In this document: positions 24,563 through 34,454 of the stretch, in pieces
Numbering within the stretch: position 1 is the stretch's first letter
Layout: each line of letters begins with the position of its first letter
Assembly: GCF_029094545.1 (NCBI RefSeq)
Contig: NZ_CP117835.1
Coordinates: forward strand, 662,001 to 726,000
DNA: 64,000 bases
Source: Alkalihalophilus pseudofirmus
GTDB taxonomy: Bacteria; Bacillota; Bacilli; Bacillales; Bacillaceae_D
Reading direction: 5' to 3'
The notes under the pieces: generated by a model
Told to the model about the DNA's origin: nothing
The model's input: the letters and a program-made list of their open reading frames with translations, nothing else
The model's database searches: none
Made by a program: the position numbers and the translations under genes

Positions 24563-26992
24563 TCATGCTTTTGAATATTGTGAGGAGGAGATATTCCATA
24601 TTTCATTTGCATATTCCATAATCGTATGGTCGCTTGAAAATTTACCTGAATGCGCAATATTCGTTGCACTTTTCTTTAACCAGCTGGATTGATCGCGGTA
24701 GGTCTGTTCAATCAACTGCTGCGCTTCTACGTAACTGTCAAAATCTCTTAGAACAAAATATTCATCGTTATTAAAAAGAAGAGAATAATAGATATCTTTG
24801 AATTCTACATCATCTTGTGTAAACGATTGGTTAATTAATTGATCAATTACATTACGGAGGCGGAAATCACTATTATAATAATCGCGTGCTTTATATTTTC
24901 CGCTTTGCTGATACTCAAATACTTCATCTGCTGTCAGACCAAAGGTGAAGATATTATTAGAGCCGACAGCAGCGCCTATTTCTACATTTGCCCCGTCCTG
25001 TGTTCCGAGTGTTAAAGCTCCGTTCATCATTAACTTCATATTTCCTGTACCGGATGCCTCTTTGCTCGCAGTAGAGATCTGCTCGCTTACATCAGATGCC
25101 GGAATGATTTTTTCAGCCAGACTTACACTGTAATTTTCAAGGAAAACGACTTTCAGCTTATCTTTGATAGCAGGGTCATGATTAATTTTATCTGCAACGG
25201 TTGTGATTAACTTGATGACATGCTTTGCGAAGTGGTAGCTAGGAGCAGCTTTCGCTCCGAAGATGAAGGTTCTAGGAGTACAGTTCATTGATGGATTCTC
25301 ACGATACAAATGATAAAGGTGAAGGATATGAAATACATTTAATAATTGACGCTTGTAGCCATGCAGCCTTTTAATGTGAACATCAAAAATTGAGTTCTCA
25401 TCGACTAAAATGCCATGCTTATGATTAATATAGGAAGCTAGCCTGCTCTTATTTTTCTTTTTCACACGTGCGAGCTCTGATTGAAAAGCGGAATCACCTA
25501 CGTATTTTAATACATTGATTAATTCTTTAGGCTCTTGGATCCAGCTCTTTCCGATCGTTTCATTTAAAAGGGAAGCAAGCTCAGGGTTCGCATGAAGCAG
25601 CCAGCGCCTGTGGGTGATCCCGTTTGTTTTATTTGAAAAGCGCTCAGGATACATCGTATAAAAAGGTTTCATCACACGATCCTTTAAAATATCTGTGTGA
25701 AGCTTGGCTACACCATTCACACTAAAGCTGCCCACCATAGCAAGGTGTGCCATATGGATCTGTCCGTATGAAATGATGGCCATGTCAGCAATTTGATCAC
25801 GCAATTCAGGGTGATTAAACCAAATATCCTGACAGAAACGTTCATTAATTTCTTCAATAATTAAATAATGTCTAGGCAGGAGCTCTCTTACCATTTCTTC
25901 AGGCCATTTTTCTAAGGCTTCGCTTAATGTCGTATGATTCGTGTAGGCAACGGTTTTCGTCGTTAACTCCCAAGCTAGATCCCAGCCGAGTCCGTGAACA
26001 TCCATTAATAAGCGCATTAATTCAGGAATCACCAGGGTAGGGTGGGTATCATTAATTTGAATGGCAATTTTATTTGGCAGTTCACTCAGAGGCTGATTGC
26101 TCTTAAGAAATTGATTTAAAATGCTTTGAACACCAGCTGAAACTAAGAAATACTGCTGTTTTAAACGTAGCAGTTTTCCTTCATAAGAAGAGTCATCAGG
26201 GTAGAGAAACTCTGAAATTTTTTCAACAGAGCGCTTGTAATCCAAATAATGATAGTAGTCTTTTCCTTGTACGGAATTAAAGTGAAAAGGGTTATTGGTT
26301 GATTCTGCACTCCACAATCTTAATGTATTTACATTGTCTGTCGCATAGCCAACGATCGGAACATCATAAGGGACTGCTAGTACTTTTTCGTAATCGTAGT
26401 GTTCGAAAACCAGCTTGTTATCTACATAAGCAGGTTTGACGTGCCCTCCAAAGTGAACCTCAATCGCTTTTTCAGACCGTTTCGTCTCCCACATATAGTC
26501 GTCTTTAAGCCAGTAGTCCGGAAGTTCAACCTGGTAACCGTTCACCATCTTCTGTTGGAAGAGGCCATATTTATATCGAATACCAATGCCATGTCCAGGG
26601 AGGTTTAATGAAGCGAGAGAGTCAAGAAAGCAAGCGGCTAATCTGCCGAGTCCGCCATTACCAAGGCCCGCATCAGCTTCTTCTTGAAACACCTCATCTG
26701 GATTAAAATCATATTCCTTCAGTGTTTCACAGCATACATCATACCAGCCGTGATTCAAGAGGTTTGTCTCTAACAGCCGACCTAGCAAAAATTCCATTGA
26801 GAAATAATACATTTGTTTTTCATCATTGCTAAGGTGGACTTGCTTTGTTTGCTGCCAATTGCTGTTCACTTCTTTATTGACTAGAAGGGCAATTGCTTGA
26901 AATGCTTCTTTATTTGTTGCTTCATCGGGCTGTTTGCTGAATGTGGTTAATAGCTCTTCTTGAAATTGTGCTGCAAATGTCTCTTTATTCAT
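24563..26992 (-). CDS. glgP: Glycogen phosphorylase
   Basis: An 809-residue PLP enzyme that releases glucose-1-phosphate from glycogen. GNGGLGRLAACFLDSLASL near residue 110 and the PLP-lysine segment EASGTGNMKLMMNGALTLGT near residue 650 are intact, and the length matches B. subtilis GlgP (798). It is the last gene of the glg operon, and its start overlaps the 3' end of glgA by 8 bp. Together with PgcA, also encoded here, it links glycogen to glucose-6-phosphate. Confidence 0.97.
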   Translation of the reverse strand: MNKETFAAQFQEELLTTFSKQPDEATNKEAFQAIALLVNKEVNSNWQQTKQVHLSNDEKQMYYFSMEFLLGRLLETNLLNHGWYDVCCETLKEYDFNPDEVFQEEADAGLGNGGLGRLAACFLDSLASLNLPGHGIGIRYKYGLFQQKMVNGYQVELPDYWLKDDYMWETKRSEKAIEVHFGGHVKPAYVDNKLVFEHYDYEKVLAVPYDVPIVGYATDNVNTLRLWSAESTNNPFHFNSVQGKDYYHYLDYKRSVEKISEFLYPDDSSYEGKLLRLKQQYFLVSAGVQSILNQFLKSNQPLSELPNKIAIQINDTHPTLVIPELMRLLMDVHGLGWDLAWELTTKTVAYTNHTTLSEALEKWPEEMVRELLPRHYLIIEEINERFCQDIWFNHPELRDQIADMAIISYGQIHMAHLAMVGSFSVNGVAKLHTDILKDRVMKPFYTMYPERFSNKTNGITHRRWLLHANPELASLLNETIGKSWIQEPKELINVLKYVGDSAFQSELARVKKKNKSRLASYINHKHGILVDENSIFDVHIKRLHGYKRQLLNVFHILHLYHLYRENPSMNCTPRTFIFGAKAAPSYHFAKHVIKLITTVADKINHDPAIKDKLKVVFLENYSVSLAEKIIPASDVSEQISTASKEASGTGNMKLMMNGALTLGTQDGANVEIGAAVGSNNIFTFGLTADEVFEYQQSGKYKARDYYNSDFRLRNVIDQLINQSFTQDDVEFKDIYYSLLFNNDEYFVLRDFDSYVEAQQLIEQTYRDQSSWLKKSATNIAHSGKFSSDHTIMEYANEIWNISSSQYSKA

Positions 26993-28424
26993 CGCGTTGA
27001 TCCCACGCTCCTTTTGTCATCACATGATTATAGACGTTCTCATACGCTTTTGCTGAGTGAACCCAATTGCTGCTGCTTTGATATATATTTTGAAGCAGCT
27101 GGTTCCACAGATGTTCAACGCGGTATAACCATAAACCGCGTCGAACGGTATAAAGAAAGTCTCTCTCATTGTAATTCGTGAAGCTCAGACCATTTCCTTC
27201 TCCATTAAACTCATTAAATGAAGAAATCGTGTCCTTTAAGCCTCCGGTTTCACGAACAATCGGAACCGTCTCATAGCGAAGAGCGATAAGCTGGCTTAGT
27301 CCGCATGGTTCAAATTTTGATGGCATGAGCAGGAAATCAGCTGCTGCATACATAAAAGCTGCGAGCTTTTCATTAAAGCCTTTATAAAAAGATACGCGTT
27401 CTGGGTGAGTGCGAGCCATGCGTTCTAATTGTTCCTCAAGATGAGCATCACCTGACCCTAACAACACAAGCTGAACATCTTCTTCACAAAGCAGCTCATC
27501 GGCGGTATCAACCAATAAAGAAACTCCTTTTTCATCAACAAGCCTTGATATTAGGGCGATCATTGGCGTGTTTTCACTGATTGTTAATCCTAATTTATCT
27601 TGAAGGGCCTTTTTATTCTCTTGCTTTTTCTCAGGTTGACGATGGTACGTATAAGGAATATGAAAGTCTTTTGCCGGATTGTAATAATCCTCATCAATTC
27701 CATTAACGATGCCCGATAAAGAATGCTTTCTTTCACACAAGAGCCTATCTAAACCTTCTCCAAAAGCGGGGGTTTGGATTTCTTCTGAATAAGTCGGACT
27801 TACAGTTGTAATCCAATCAGCATGATAGATTGCCGCCTTCATAAGATTAATGTTCTCGTTATGTTCAAGACCTAAGCGATGCTCCTCGTCTAAATGTAGG
27901 AGCTCATCGAAAACCGAGTGGGGGAAGACCCCTTGGTATCTAAGATTATGAATGGTGTAGATAATCTTAGGCTGACTCTTTAATGCTCCGGTTTTTATAT
28001 ATGCAGGAATAAGCCCGGTCTGCCAGTCATGACAATGAACAATATCAATAGTCAAATTTAACTTGTTAATAGTATCTAAGACGGCGTGAGTAAAGAAAGC
28101 AAAGCGTTCCCCGTCATCTGCTTGACCATAAAAGGGTACACGGTCAAAATAATAGTCATTTTCAATAAAATAGTATGTCACCTGATGCTCTTTGTAGCGT
28201 AACACGGCACAATGTTGATTTCTCCATTTGACAGCTACATCAAATGTTTCCACCCATTCAAGCTGCTCTAAAACAATAGAGGGGAGGGAAGCTGTCTTTG
28301 GAAGAAAGACAGTTAGTTCATGATCTAGGTGAGTCAAAGCTTTTGGAAGCGAGCCGATAACATCAGCTAAGCCTCCTGTTTTAAAAAAAGGGGTGCATTC
28401 GGTTGCGATCATGGCGATTTTCAT
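26985..28424 (-). CDS. glgA: Glycogen synthase (ADP-glucose dependent)
   Basis: A 479-residue GT5 glycosyltransferase that adds glucose from ADP-glucose to glycogen. The N-terminal KTGGLADVIGSLPKAL carries the ADP-glucose-binding Lys15; PSKFEPCGLSQLIALRYETVP, near residue 377, is the C-terminal catalytic motif. AAAGGAGAG lies upstream of ATG 28424, 23 bases after glgD. Confidence 0.97.
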   Translation of the reverse strand: MKIAMIATECTPFFKTGGLADVIGSLPKALTHLDHELTVFLPKTASLPSIVLEQLEWVETFDVAVKWRNQHCAVLRYKEHQVTYYFIENDYYFDRVPFYGQADDGERFAFFTHAVLDTINKLNLTIDIVHCHDWQTGLIPAYIKTGALKSQPKIIYTIHNLRYQGVFPHSVFDELLHLDEEHRLGLEHNENINLMKAAIYHADWITTVSPTYSEEIQTPAFGEGLDRLLCERKHSLSGIVNGIDEDYYNPAKDFHIPYTYHRQPEKKQENKKALQDKLGLTISENTPMIALISRLVDEKGVSLLVDTADELLCEEDVQLVLLGSGDAHLEEQLERMARTHPERVSFYKGFNEKLAAFMYAAADFLLMPSKFEPCGLSQLIALRYETVPIVRETGGLKDTISSFNEFNGEGNGLSFTNYNERDFLYTVRRGLWLYRVEHLWNQLLQNIYQSSSNWVHSAKAYENVYNHVMTKGAWDQRDE

Positions 28425-28447
28425 TACTGGCTTCTCTCCTTTAATCG

Positions 28448-29554
28448 TTAAATCACTTTTCGTTTAGCTACAACATAAGGCTGTTTATCTGCTCCAATTA
28501 AGGTTTTATTAGGTGTAAGAGTTATGTCTTTATCAAGAACAACATTCTTTAGGACGGTTCCTTTTTTGATGACGCACCGCTGCATGATCACGGAGTTTTC
28601 AATCACAGCGCCACGCTCTACTTTAACCCCGCGAAACAAGATGCTGTTAGATACTTTCCCTTCAATAACGCAGCCGTTGGCTATTAATGAGTTCGTTGCG
28701 TTTGAACCTCTTTTATACACAGTAGGGGGTTCATTCTTAATTTTGGTCAACAATGGCTTTTTTGATAAGAATAATTCCTCAAAATGTTGATCGGATAAAA
28801 GCTTCATGCTTTGTTGGTAGTATGCAGACAGTGAATCAATAACGGCAAGGTAGCCGTTGTATGCATAGCTTCCAATCTTAAGCTTGTCAGCACGGGGGAT
28901 AATACCCTCTTCGAAAAGAAATGATTTTCCCCGAGCAATACATGAATCCACTAACTCGAGTAAAAGATCTTTTTTAATGATATACATATTCATATAATAG
29001 TTAGGATTTTTTTGATCATTTGTAAGATCACGTACGTGGCCTGTTTTATCTATTGTAAGTTTCTTTGAAAATGGTGTATCTGTTACCATCTTTTCATTGT
29101 GTTGATAGACGACTGTCACATCTGCATTGGTATTCAGGTGCTGAGTGAAGACTTCTTCAAAATCAACGGTTGAGACGTGCTGGCTGCCCGTAATAAGGAC
29201 ATGGTCTGCTTGGCCTCGGGCAAAGAAGTCGCGATTATTATGAAAATGCTGCAGCTCCCCTTTAGAAATATCAGTCGGGTCATTCCAGTCTGGAGGAAGG
29301 ATGAAAAGCCCGCCTTTAACATGATCGAGATCCCACGCCTTGCCATTCCCTAAATGATCCATTAATGATCGATATTTCCTTCTTGTGAAAACCGCAATTT
29401 CTGAAATTTGTGCATGAACCATATTGGATAAAACAAAATCAATCAAACGGTAGCGCCCGCCAAACGGCACAGCAGCTCCGCACCTAAAGTAAGTTAACTC
29501 TCCTAGCAGATCTTGTTCAGCATCTAAGTTAATTACACCCATTAATCGCTTCAA
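28448..29554 (-). CDS. glgD: GlgD, glucose-1-phosphate adenylyltransferase-like subunit
   Basis: A 368-residue paralogue of GlgC that forms the GlgC-GlgD heterotetramer in Bacillus and modulates its activity. The nucleotidyltransferase N-terminus lacks the catalytic GGxGxRL loop: it reads MGVINLDAEQDLLGEL, as expected for GlgD. RYRLIDFVLSN is kept. The C-terminal part is a left-handed beta-helix of hexapeptides. The start appears to be TTG 29554, with GGAGG 11 nt upstream. Confidence 0.93.
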   Translation of the reverse strand: MKRLMGVINLDAEQDLLGELTYFRCGAAVPFGGRYRLIDFVLSNMVHAQISEIAVFTRRKYRSLMDHLGNGKAWDLDHVKGGLFILPPDWNDPTDISKGELQHFHNNRDFFARGQADHVLITGSQHVSTVDFEEVFTQHLNTNADVTVVYQHNEKMVTDTPFSKKLTIDKTGHVRDLTNDQKNPNYYMNMYIIKKDLLLELVDSCIARGKSFLFEEGIIPRADKLKIGSYAYNGYLAVIDSLSAYYQQSMKLLSDQHFEELFLSKKPLLTKIKNEPPTVYKRGSNATNSLIANGCVIEGKVSNSILFRGVKVERGAVIENSVIMQRCVIKKGTVLKNVVLDKDITLTPNKTLIGADKQPYVVAKRKVI

Positions 29555-29570
29555 TGAACGAGCATCCTCC

Positions 29571-30725
29571 TTACGCTAACATCGTTAACGCTTCAAATTT
29601 TGTTTCTTGATCGATAACTAAAATGTCATGTTTAGAAGAAGTAATTCTTGTGCCATCAGGAATGTGGGTGCCCTCTGTCACAATGACATTTGTTAAGGTC
29701 ACATTTGAGCCGATCTGTACATTAGGCATCAAAATAGAGTTTGTCACTTCACTGTGTTGCCCGACTTTTACTCCATGGAATAGTATCGATTTCACAAGCT
29801 TTCCATAGACTAAGCACCCTTCATTAATGAAAGATCGGCTGACTTTTGCTCCGGCGGCTATATATTGTGGAGGCTGATTAGGATTAGTTGAATAAATTCT
29901 CCACGCGTCTTCGTGTAAATCAAGAGGAGAGTCGGTAGCTAAAAGGTCCATACTCGCTTCCCAATAACTTTGAACGGTTCCAACATCACGCCAGTAGCCG
30001 GAGAAAGGATAGGCAACAAGCTTGAGATCACTTTCGAGCATAGAAGGGATGACGTTTTTCCCGAAATCATGCTCTGAATGAGGATTTAACGCATCATTAG
30101 TTAAAAATGATTTCAGATAAGACCATGTAAATAAATAAACCCCCATAGAGGCTAAGTTATTTTTCGGGTGTTTAGGTTTTTCTTCAAATTCAGTGATTGT
30201 GTAGTCTTCATCAGTGTTCATGATGCCAAAACGGCTCGCTTCATCCATAGGCACCTCAATGACTGAGATCGTCACATCTGCTTGTTTTTCTTTATGGTAT
30301 TGAAGCATTTTGTCGTAATCCATTTTATAAATGTGGTCCCCTGATAACACGAGTACGTATTCGGGCTCGTATTGTTCAATGAAGCAAGTATTTTGATAGA
30401 TAGCGTCTGCTGTTCCGAGATACCAAGACCCGCCTGCTTTTTCTACAAATGGAGGCAATGCTGTTAATCCCCCTTGACGATGATCAAGCCCCCAAGGAGT
30501 TCCAATTCCAAGGTGGGTGTTAAGTGCTAATGGTTCATACTGAGTGAGAACCCCTACTGTATCAATACCAGAGTTTGTACAATTGCTGAGCGGGAAATCA
30601 ATAATGCGATATTTGCCTCCAAAATACACAGCTGGTTTAGCCAGCTTTTTTGTGAGCGAGCCTAATCGTTTTCCTTCCCCACCAGCTAAAAGCATTGCGA
30701 CACATTCTTTTTTAGAACTGTTCAT
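29571..30725 (-). CDS. glgC: Glucose-1-phosphate adenylyltransferase
   Basis: A 384-residue catalytic subunit that makes ADP-glucose from ATP and glucose-1-phosphate, the committed step of glycogen synthesis. The nucleotide-binding [25 protein letters not shown], the GTADAIYQN substrate loop and [11 protein letters not shown] are all intact, followed by a beta-helix domain. It is the first gene of the operon here; in B. subtilis glgB precedes glgC, but no glgB is present within this window. AGTGAGG precedes ATG 30725. Confidence 0.97.
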   Translation of the reverse strand: MNSSKKECVAMLLAGGEGKRLGSLTKKLAKPAVYFGGKYRIIDFPLSNCTNSGIDTVGVLTQYEPLALNTHLGIGTPWGLDHRQGGLTALPPFVEKAGGSWYLGTADAIYQNTCFIEQYEPEYVLVLSGDHIYKMDYDKMLQYHKEKQADVTISVIEVPMDEASRFGIMNTDEDYTITEFEEKPKHPKNNLASMGVYLFTWSYLKSFLTNDALNPHSEHDFGKNVIPSMLESDLKLVAYPFSGYWRDVGTVQSYWEASMDLLATDSPLDLHEDAWRIYSTNPNQPPQYIAAGAKVSRSFINEGCLVYGKLVKSILFHGVKVGQHSEVTNSILMPNVQIGSNVTLTNVIVTEGTHIPDGTRITSSKHDILVIDQETKFEALTMLA

Positions 30726-31020
30726 TTAGTAAGCCTCACTTTCATTAAACGTCAATTGATGGCACTTTGCTTGTTGGTTGCTTGTAAATTAGAAATTGTT
30801 CTCAAACCGCTTCTAAGATAGTACGAATATATTTCCTCTTTACTCTATGATTGTGCAAACGCTTACCATGACTAATAAAAAATATAAATTTTTCACTGGG
30901 GGTTTTTTGGGTAATAAGTTCTGTTTTATCTATTTTTTTAATTGAAATAAAGATTACCTATAGCTAATATTGGTCTTTTGAACTAAAATAATATGTATCA
31001 AAAGAACTAAGGTGAGGCTT
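30726..31020. other. Divergent intergenic region between glgC and the DUF2225 gene
   Basis: About 295 AT-rich bases with no gene. It contains a cre-like sequence, TGCAAACGCTTACC (30854-30867), which fits the CcpA consensus TGWNANCGNTNWCA except at positions 3 and 14. I could not assign convincing promoter hexamers for either flanking gene. Confidence 0.5.
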
Positions 31021-31746
31021 ATGAAGGATACAATTGAGCCACTCTATGATAAAAGTTGTACGTGTATGGTTTGTAGTCATTCATTTACAACAAAGAGAAT
31101 TCGTTCTCGCTTTGTCAAAGTAAAAAAGCTGCACAATGATTTTTTTACTGAATATAAAGAAACTGATTTAAATCCTATTTATTATGAAGCCGCAGTGTGT
31201 CCGGAATGTGGGTTTACATTTACTGATATGTTCCAACCAAGCTTTCCACAAGGCTCCTCAGATGCGATAAGAGTAGTGTTGAAAAGCTGGAAGAAACAGA
31301 ATTTTGGAGAGAAGCGGACAAGAAGCGATGCGATACGCACATTGAAGCTGGCCTTACTGTCTGCTGTCCTTAAAAAGGAAAAACATATCGTCATTGCCGG
31401 GCTTTGCCTGAGGTTAGCTTGGATTTACCGTGAATCACGTTCAAGTAAATTATCTTCAAGTGAATTATCCCAATCTGAAGAAAAACGTTTCTTAGAACAG
31501 GCATTAGAAAGATACATCGCTTCTTATGAACAAGCGGATTATGTTGGTACGCAGATGAGTGACATAAGAATTCTTTATTTGATTGGAGAGTTATCGAGAC
31601 AATTAGGGAATCAAGCAGATGCCATTCGTTATTTTAGTGAAGTGATTCATCACAAAAATAGAGCAGTTGAAGCAAAGCTTGTAGAGATGGCAAGAGAACA
31701 ATGGTACATCATGCGTCAAGACATCAAGGACGTAGAAAGTCAATAA
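31021..31746 (+). CDS. DUF2225 protein with zinc-ribbon cysteines
   Basis: A 241-residue cytoplasmic protein of the DUF2225 family. The N-terminus has two Cys pairs, CMVC near residue 16 and CPEC near residue 60, likely a structural zinc site, and AVCPECGFTF is the family signature. The C-terminal half is helical and TPR-like. Function unknown. AAGGTG precedes ATG 31021; the GTG at 31012 overlaps that site. The cheX gene follows 37 bases downstream. Confidence 0.8.
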   Translation: MKDTIEPLYDKSCTCMVCSHSFTTKRIRSRFVKVKKLHNDFFTEYKETDLNPIYYEAAVCPECGFTFTDMFQPSFPQGSSDAIRVVLKSWKKQNFGEKRTRSDAIRTLKLALLSAVLKKEKHIVIAGLCLRLAWIYRESRSSKLSSSELSQSEEKRFLEQALERYIASYEQADYVGTQMSDIRILYLIGELSRQLGNQADAIRYFSEVIHHKNRAVEAKLVEMAREQWYIMRQDIKDVESQ

Positions 31747-31783
31747 AGGCAAGGGTATGAAAGATCATAGGAGGTCTGGCGTT

Positions 31784-32266
31784 ATGAATGTGCAATACAT
31801 AAATGCGATTTGCCGTGCTGCAAAATCGATTTTAACGAGTCATTTAGGAGTAGAAGTTGAGAATATGCGCCCAAGTGCAGGCAGCGGGACAGTTCCTTCA
31901 CACGGGATTTCCGTCATTCTTGGGGTTAAAGGCGACTTAAAAGGTCAAATTATATGTACCTTCCAAACCGAAACCGCCTTAAATATTGTTGGAGCTATGA
32001 TGGGCGGAATGAAAATAGAAGTACTAGATGAAATGGGCTTCAGTGCCGTTCAAGAGTTCGGAAACTGGGTTGCTGGAACGACTGCGACTGAACTATCAAA
32101 AGAGGACTGTGTGATTGATGTAACTCCGCCTGTAATCAATGAAGGAGATTCAAAATTCCACTCCAGTTATCCATATATAACAGTTCCCCTAAAAAGTACA
32201 TTAGGGGAGATTCAAGTGCATATTTCCGTATCAGAAGATGGGGCAAAGACACGATCTGCTATATAG
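31784..32266 (+). CDS. cheX: Chemotaxis phosphatase CheX
   Basis: A 160-residue CheC/CheX-family protein that dephosphorylates CheY-P. One active-site helix carries the E-x2-N signature (AVQEFGNWVAGTTATELS, near residue 85), as in CheX, whereas CheC has two. GTVPSHGISVILGVKGDLKGQI near residue 40 is also typical. GGAGG lies upstream of ATG 31784. No che or fla genes lie nearby, so it acts on a chemotaxis system encoded elsewhere. B. subtilis uses CheC and FliY instead. Confidence 0.9.
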   Translation: MNVQYINAICRAAKSILTSHLGVEVENMRPSAGSGTVPSHGISVILGVKGDLKGQIICTFQTETALNIVGAMMGGMKIEVLDEMGFSAVQEFGNWVAGTTATELSKEDCVIDVTPPVINEGDSKFHSSYPYITVPLKSTLGEIQVHISVSEDGAKTRSAI

Positions 32267-32282
32267 GCAGGTCGTTTTTTTG
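32251..32282 (+). terminator. Terminator overlapping the cheX stop codon
   Basis: Stem ACGATCTGC (32251-32259) / GCAGGTCGT (32267-32275) with a 7-nt loop that contains the TAG stop, then eight Ts. Confidence 0.9.
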
Positions 32283-32404
32283 TTCACCGAATACACTAGA
32301 ATGCTGCTTCCTAAAAAGAAATAAGAGTGTTCCAATCAAAAGAGTGTTCAAATCGACAAAAAACGGGTAAACTCATGGGTGTTATGGTAAAGGAGATGAT
32401 ATGA

Positions 32405-33946
32405 ATGTCAGAAATAGATGTTTCCAAATTTGAGAAAAAAATGATTATCCGAACGATAGAAGAACGTGATTTTGATGCAATTATAAATATGCAAAAAGTA
32501 TGTTTTCCAAACATGGAGCCATGGAAGAGAGAACATTTGCAAAGTCATATCGATATTTTCCCAGAAGGGCAGTTCTGTGTTGAGTATGACGGGGAAATCA
32601 TTGGTTCCTGTTCTAGTTTGATTATCAACTTTGATGAGTACGATGATCAACATACATGGGATGAAATTACTGATGAAGGCTACATTACGAATCATGATCC
32701 TGAAGGATACAATTTATACGGAATTGAAGTGATGGTTCACCCGCAGTACCGCCGCATGAAAATTGGCAGAAGACTTTATGAAGCACGGAAAGATCTTGCA
32801 AGAGAACTTAATCTAAAAAGTATTATTATCGGCGGGAGAATCCCAAATTATCATAACCATGCAAAGGAACTTACGCCGCGTCAATATGTTGAAGAAGTAA
32901 CGATGCATAACTTGTATGATCCAGTTCTTACTTTCCAAGTGATGAATGGATTCAGCTTGAAACGAATTAATCAGAACTATCTTGAAGACGACCGTGCTTC
33001 CATGCGTTATGCGACTTTGATGGAGTGGAATAATATTGACTATCGTCCGACGACTCCTAAACGTCAATTTAAAACATCTTTCCCTGTGCGCATTACGACC
33101 ATCCAATATGAGATGAAGAAAATTTCTTCATTTGAAGATTTCGCGATTCAGTGTGAGTACTATACAGATGTTGCGGCAAGTTATCAATCGGACTTTGCTG
33201 TATTTCCGGAGATCTTTACGTTGCAGCTGCTTTCTTTCTTACCGGAAAAAAGCCCAAGTCGTGCAATTCGCAGGCTGACGGAATTTACTGAGGATTACAT
33301 TGAATTATTTACGAATTTAGCGGTTAAATACAATGTAAACATTATTGGAGGATCGCATTTCGTTGAAGAGGAAGGGAAGATTTACAATATTGCGTATCTC
33401 TTCCGTCGTGATGGAACAATTGAGAAGCAATATAAACTTCATATTACACCAAATGAACGTAAGTTCTGGGGTATTCATGGTGGAGACAAAGTAAATGTAT
33501 TTGATACAGACTGCGGAAAGATTGCCATTCAAATTTGTTATGATATTGAATTCCCTGAGCTTGGTCGTATTGCAGTTGATAAAGGTGCAAATATTATCTT
33601 TACTCCATTCTGTACCGATGACCGCCAAGGCTATCTGAGAGTACGTTACTGTTCACAGGCTCGTGCGATTGAAAATCAAGTATATACCGTTCTTTCTGGT
33701 ACAGTTGGAAACTTATCTCAGGTGGAGAATATGGATATTCAATATGCTCAATCTGGTATCTTCAGTCCATCAGACTTTACGTTTGCACGTGATGGAATTG
33801 TCGGGGAGTGCAACCCTAATATCGAAACTGTTGTAGTCGGGGACGTTGACCTTGAAATCCTCCGCCGCCATCGCCGCGCAGGAAGTGTGAACCAGCTTCG
33901 TGATAGAAGACATGATGTCTATAAGATTGTTTATAAACAAGACTAA
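32405..33946 (+). CDS. yhcX: GNAT acetyltransferase-nitrilase fusion (YhcX type)
   Basis: A 513-residue two-domain protein, the length of B. subtilis YhcX. Residues 10-200 form a GNAT domain (VHPQYRRMKIGRRLYEAR is motif A). Residues 225-505 form a carbon-nitrogen hydrolase with the Glu-Lys-Cys triad: Glu in VFPEIFTLQ (about 269), Lys in KQYKLHITPNE (about 345) and Cys in IQICYDIEFPE (about 379). The fusion suggests that one domain acylates and the other removes an amide on related substrates; the substrate is unknown. AAAGGAG precedes ATG 32405. Confidence 0.92.
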   Translation: MSEIDVSKFEKKMIIRTIEERDFDAIINMQKVCFPNMEPWKREHLQSHIDIFPEGQFCVEYDGEIIGSCSSLIINFDEYDDQHTWDEITDEGYITNHDPEGYNLYGIEVMVHPQYRRMKIGRRLYEARKDLARELNLKSIIIGGRIPNYHNHAKELTPRQYVEEVTMHNLYDPVLTFQVMNGFSLKRINQNYLEDDRASMRYATLMEWNNIDYRPTTPKRQFKTSFPVRITTIQYEMKKISSFEDFAIQCEYYTDVAASYQSDFAVFPEIFTLQLLSFLPEKSPSRAIRRLTEFTEDYIELFTNLAVKYNVNIIGGSHFVEEEGKIYNIAYLFRRDGTIEKQYKLHITPNERKFWGIHGGDKVNVFDTDCGKIAIQICYDIEFPELGRIAVDKGANIIFTPFCTDDRQGYLRVRYCSQARAIENQVYTVLSGTVGNLSQVENMDIQYAQSGIFSPSDFTFARDGIVGECNPNIETVVVGDVDLEILRRHRRAGSVNQLRDRRHDVYKIVYKQD

Positions 33947-33988
33947 ATCTAGAAGCTGAAGACATTACTAAAGCTCAGCACCTTGAAA

Positions 33989-34013
33989 AAGCACCTTTGC
34001 CAGGTGCTTTTTT
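33989..34013 (+). terminator. Intrinsic terminator after the GNAT-nitrilase gene
   Basis: Stem AAGCACCT (33989-33996) / AGGTGCTT (34002-34009) with a TTGCC loop and a T run. Confidence 0.92.
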
Positions 34014-34066
34014 GGTATGAATAAAACGAAAAGAGGTAGTATTTAGTTGGGCTGATTAAAGTCCCC

Positions 34067-34106
34067 CCTGCAGTAGTGGCTGATTTCCGCTGCGATCAAC
34101 GGAGCG
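34067..34106 (+). repeat. Internally deleted A-type repeat, copy A4
   Basis: CTGATTTCCGCTGC is joined directly to GATCAACGGAGC: the two ends of A with roughly 95-100 internal bases missing. The spacing to B is preserved. Confidence 0.8.
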
Positions 34107-34243
34107 AAGAAGTAATATAGTGCTCCCTCATTATAAGTAGCTTCTAAACCTAAAAGACGGTGCGGCAGATAAAAGCAATTTTAATCAGAACTGAACTCAT
34201 TTGCTACGTCATTACACTACAGTTCTGGAAAAAGCGATAACCT

Positions 34244-34361
34244 AGCGGATGAACTATACGGAGACTTCTACGGGGCCTAGAGCAGGAGTGAGATCCCACA
34301 GGGCAAAGCCCGAGGAAGCTCACTAGCTACCGTGAAAAGCGAAGTAAAGTTCAGTAGCGGC
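34244..34361 (+). repeat. B-type palindromic repeat, copy B3
   Basis: Forward orientation. AGCGGATGAACTATACGGAG opens the unit and TTCAGTAGCGGC closes it, with an apical GGGC-AAA-GCCC. Confidence 0.85.
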
Positions 34362-34454
34362 GAATTCGCTATAACCCATGTTTAATTATTTGAAGCTAAA
34401 TAAGCTTTCAAGCTATAACTACCTCACTCCCAAAATAATAAAATGCAATCACTT

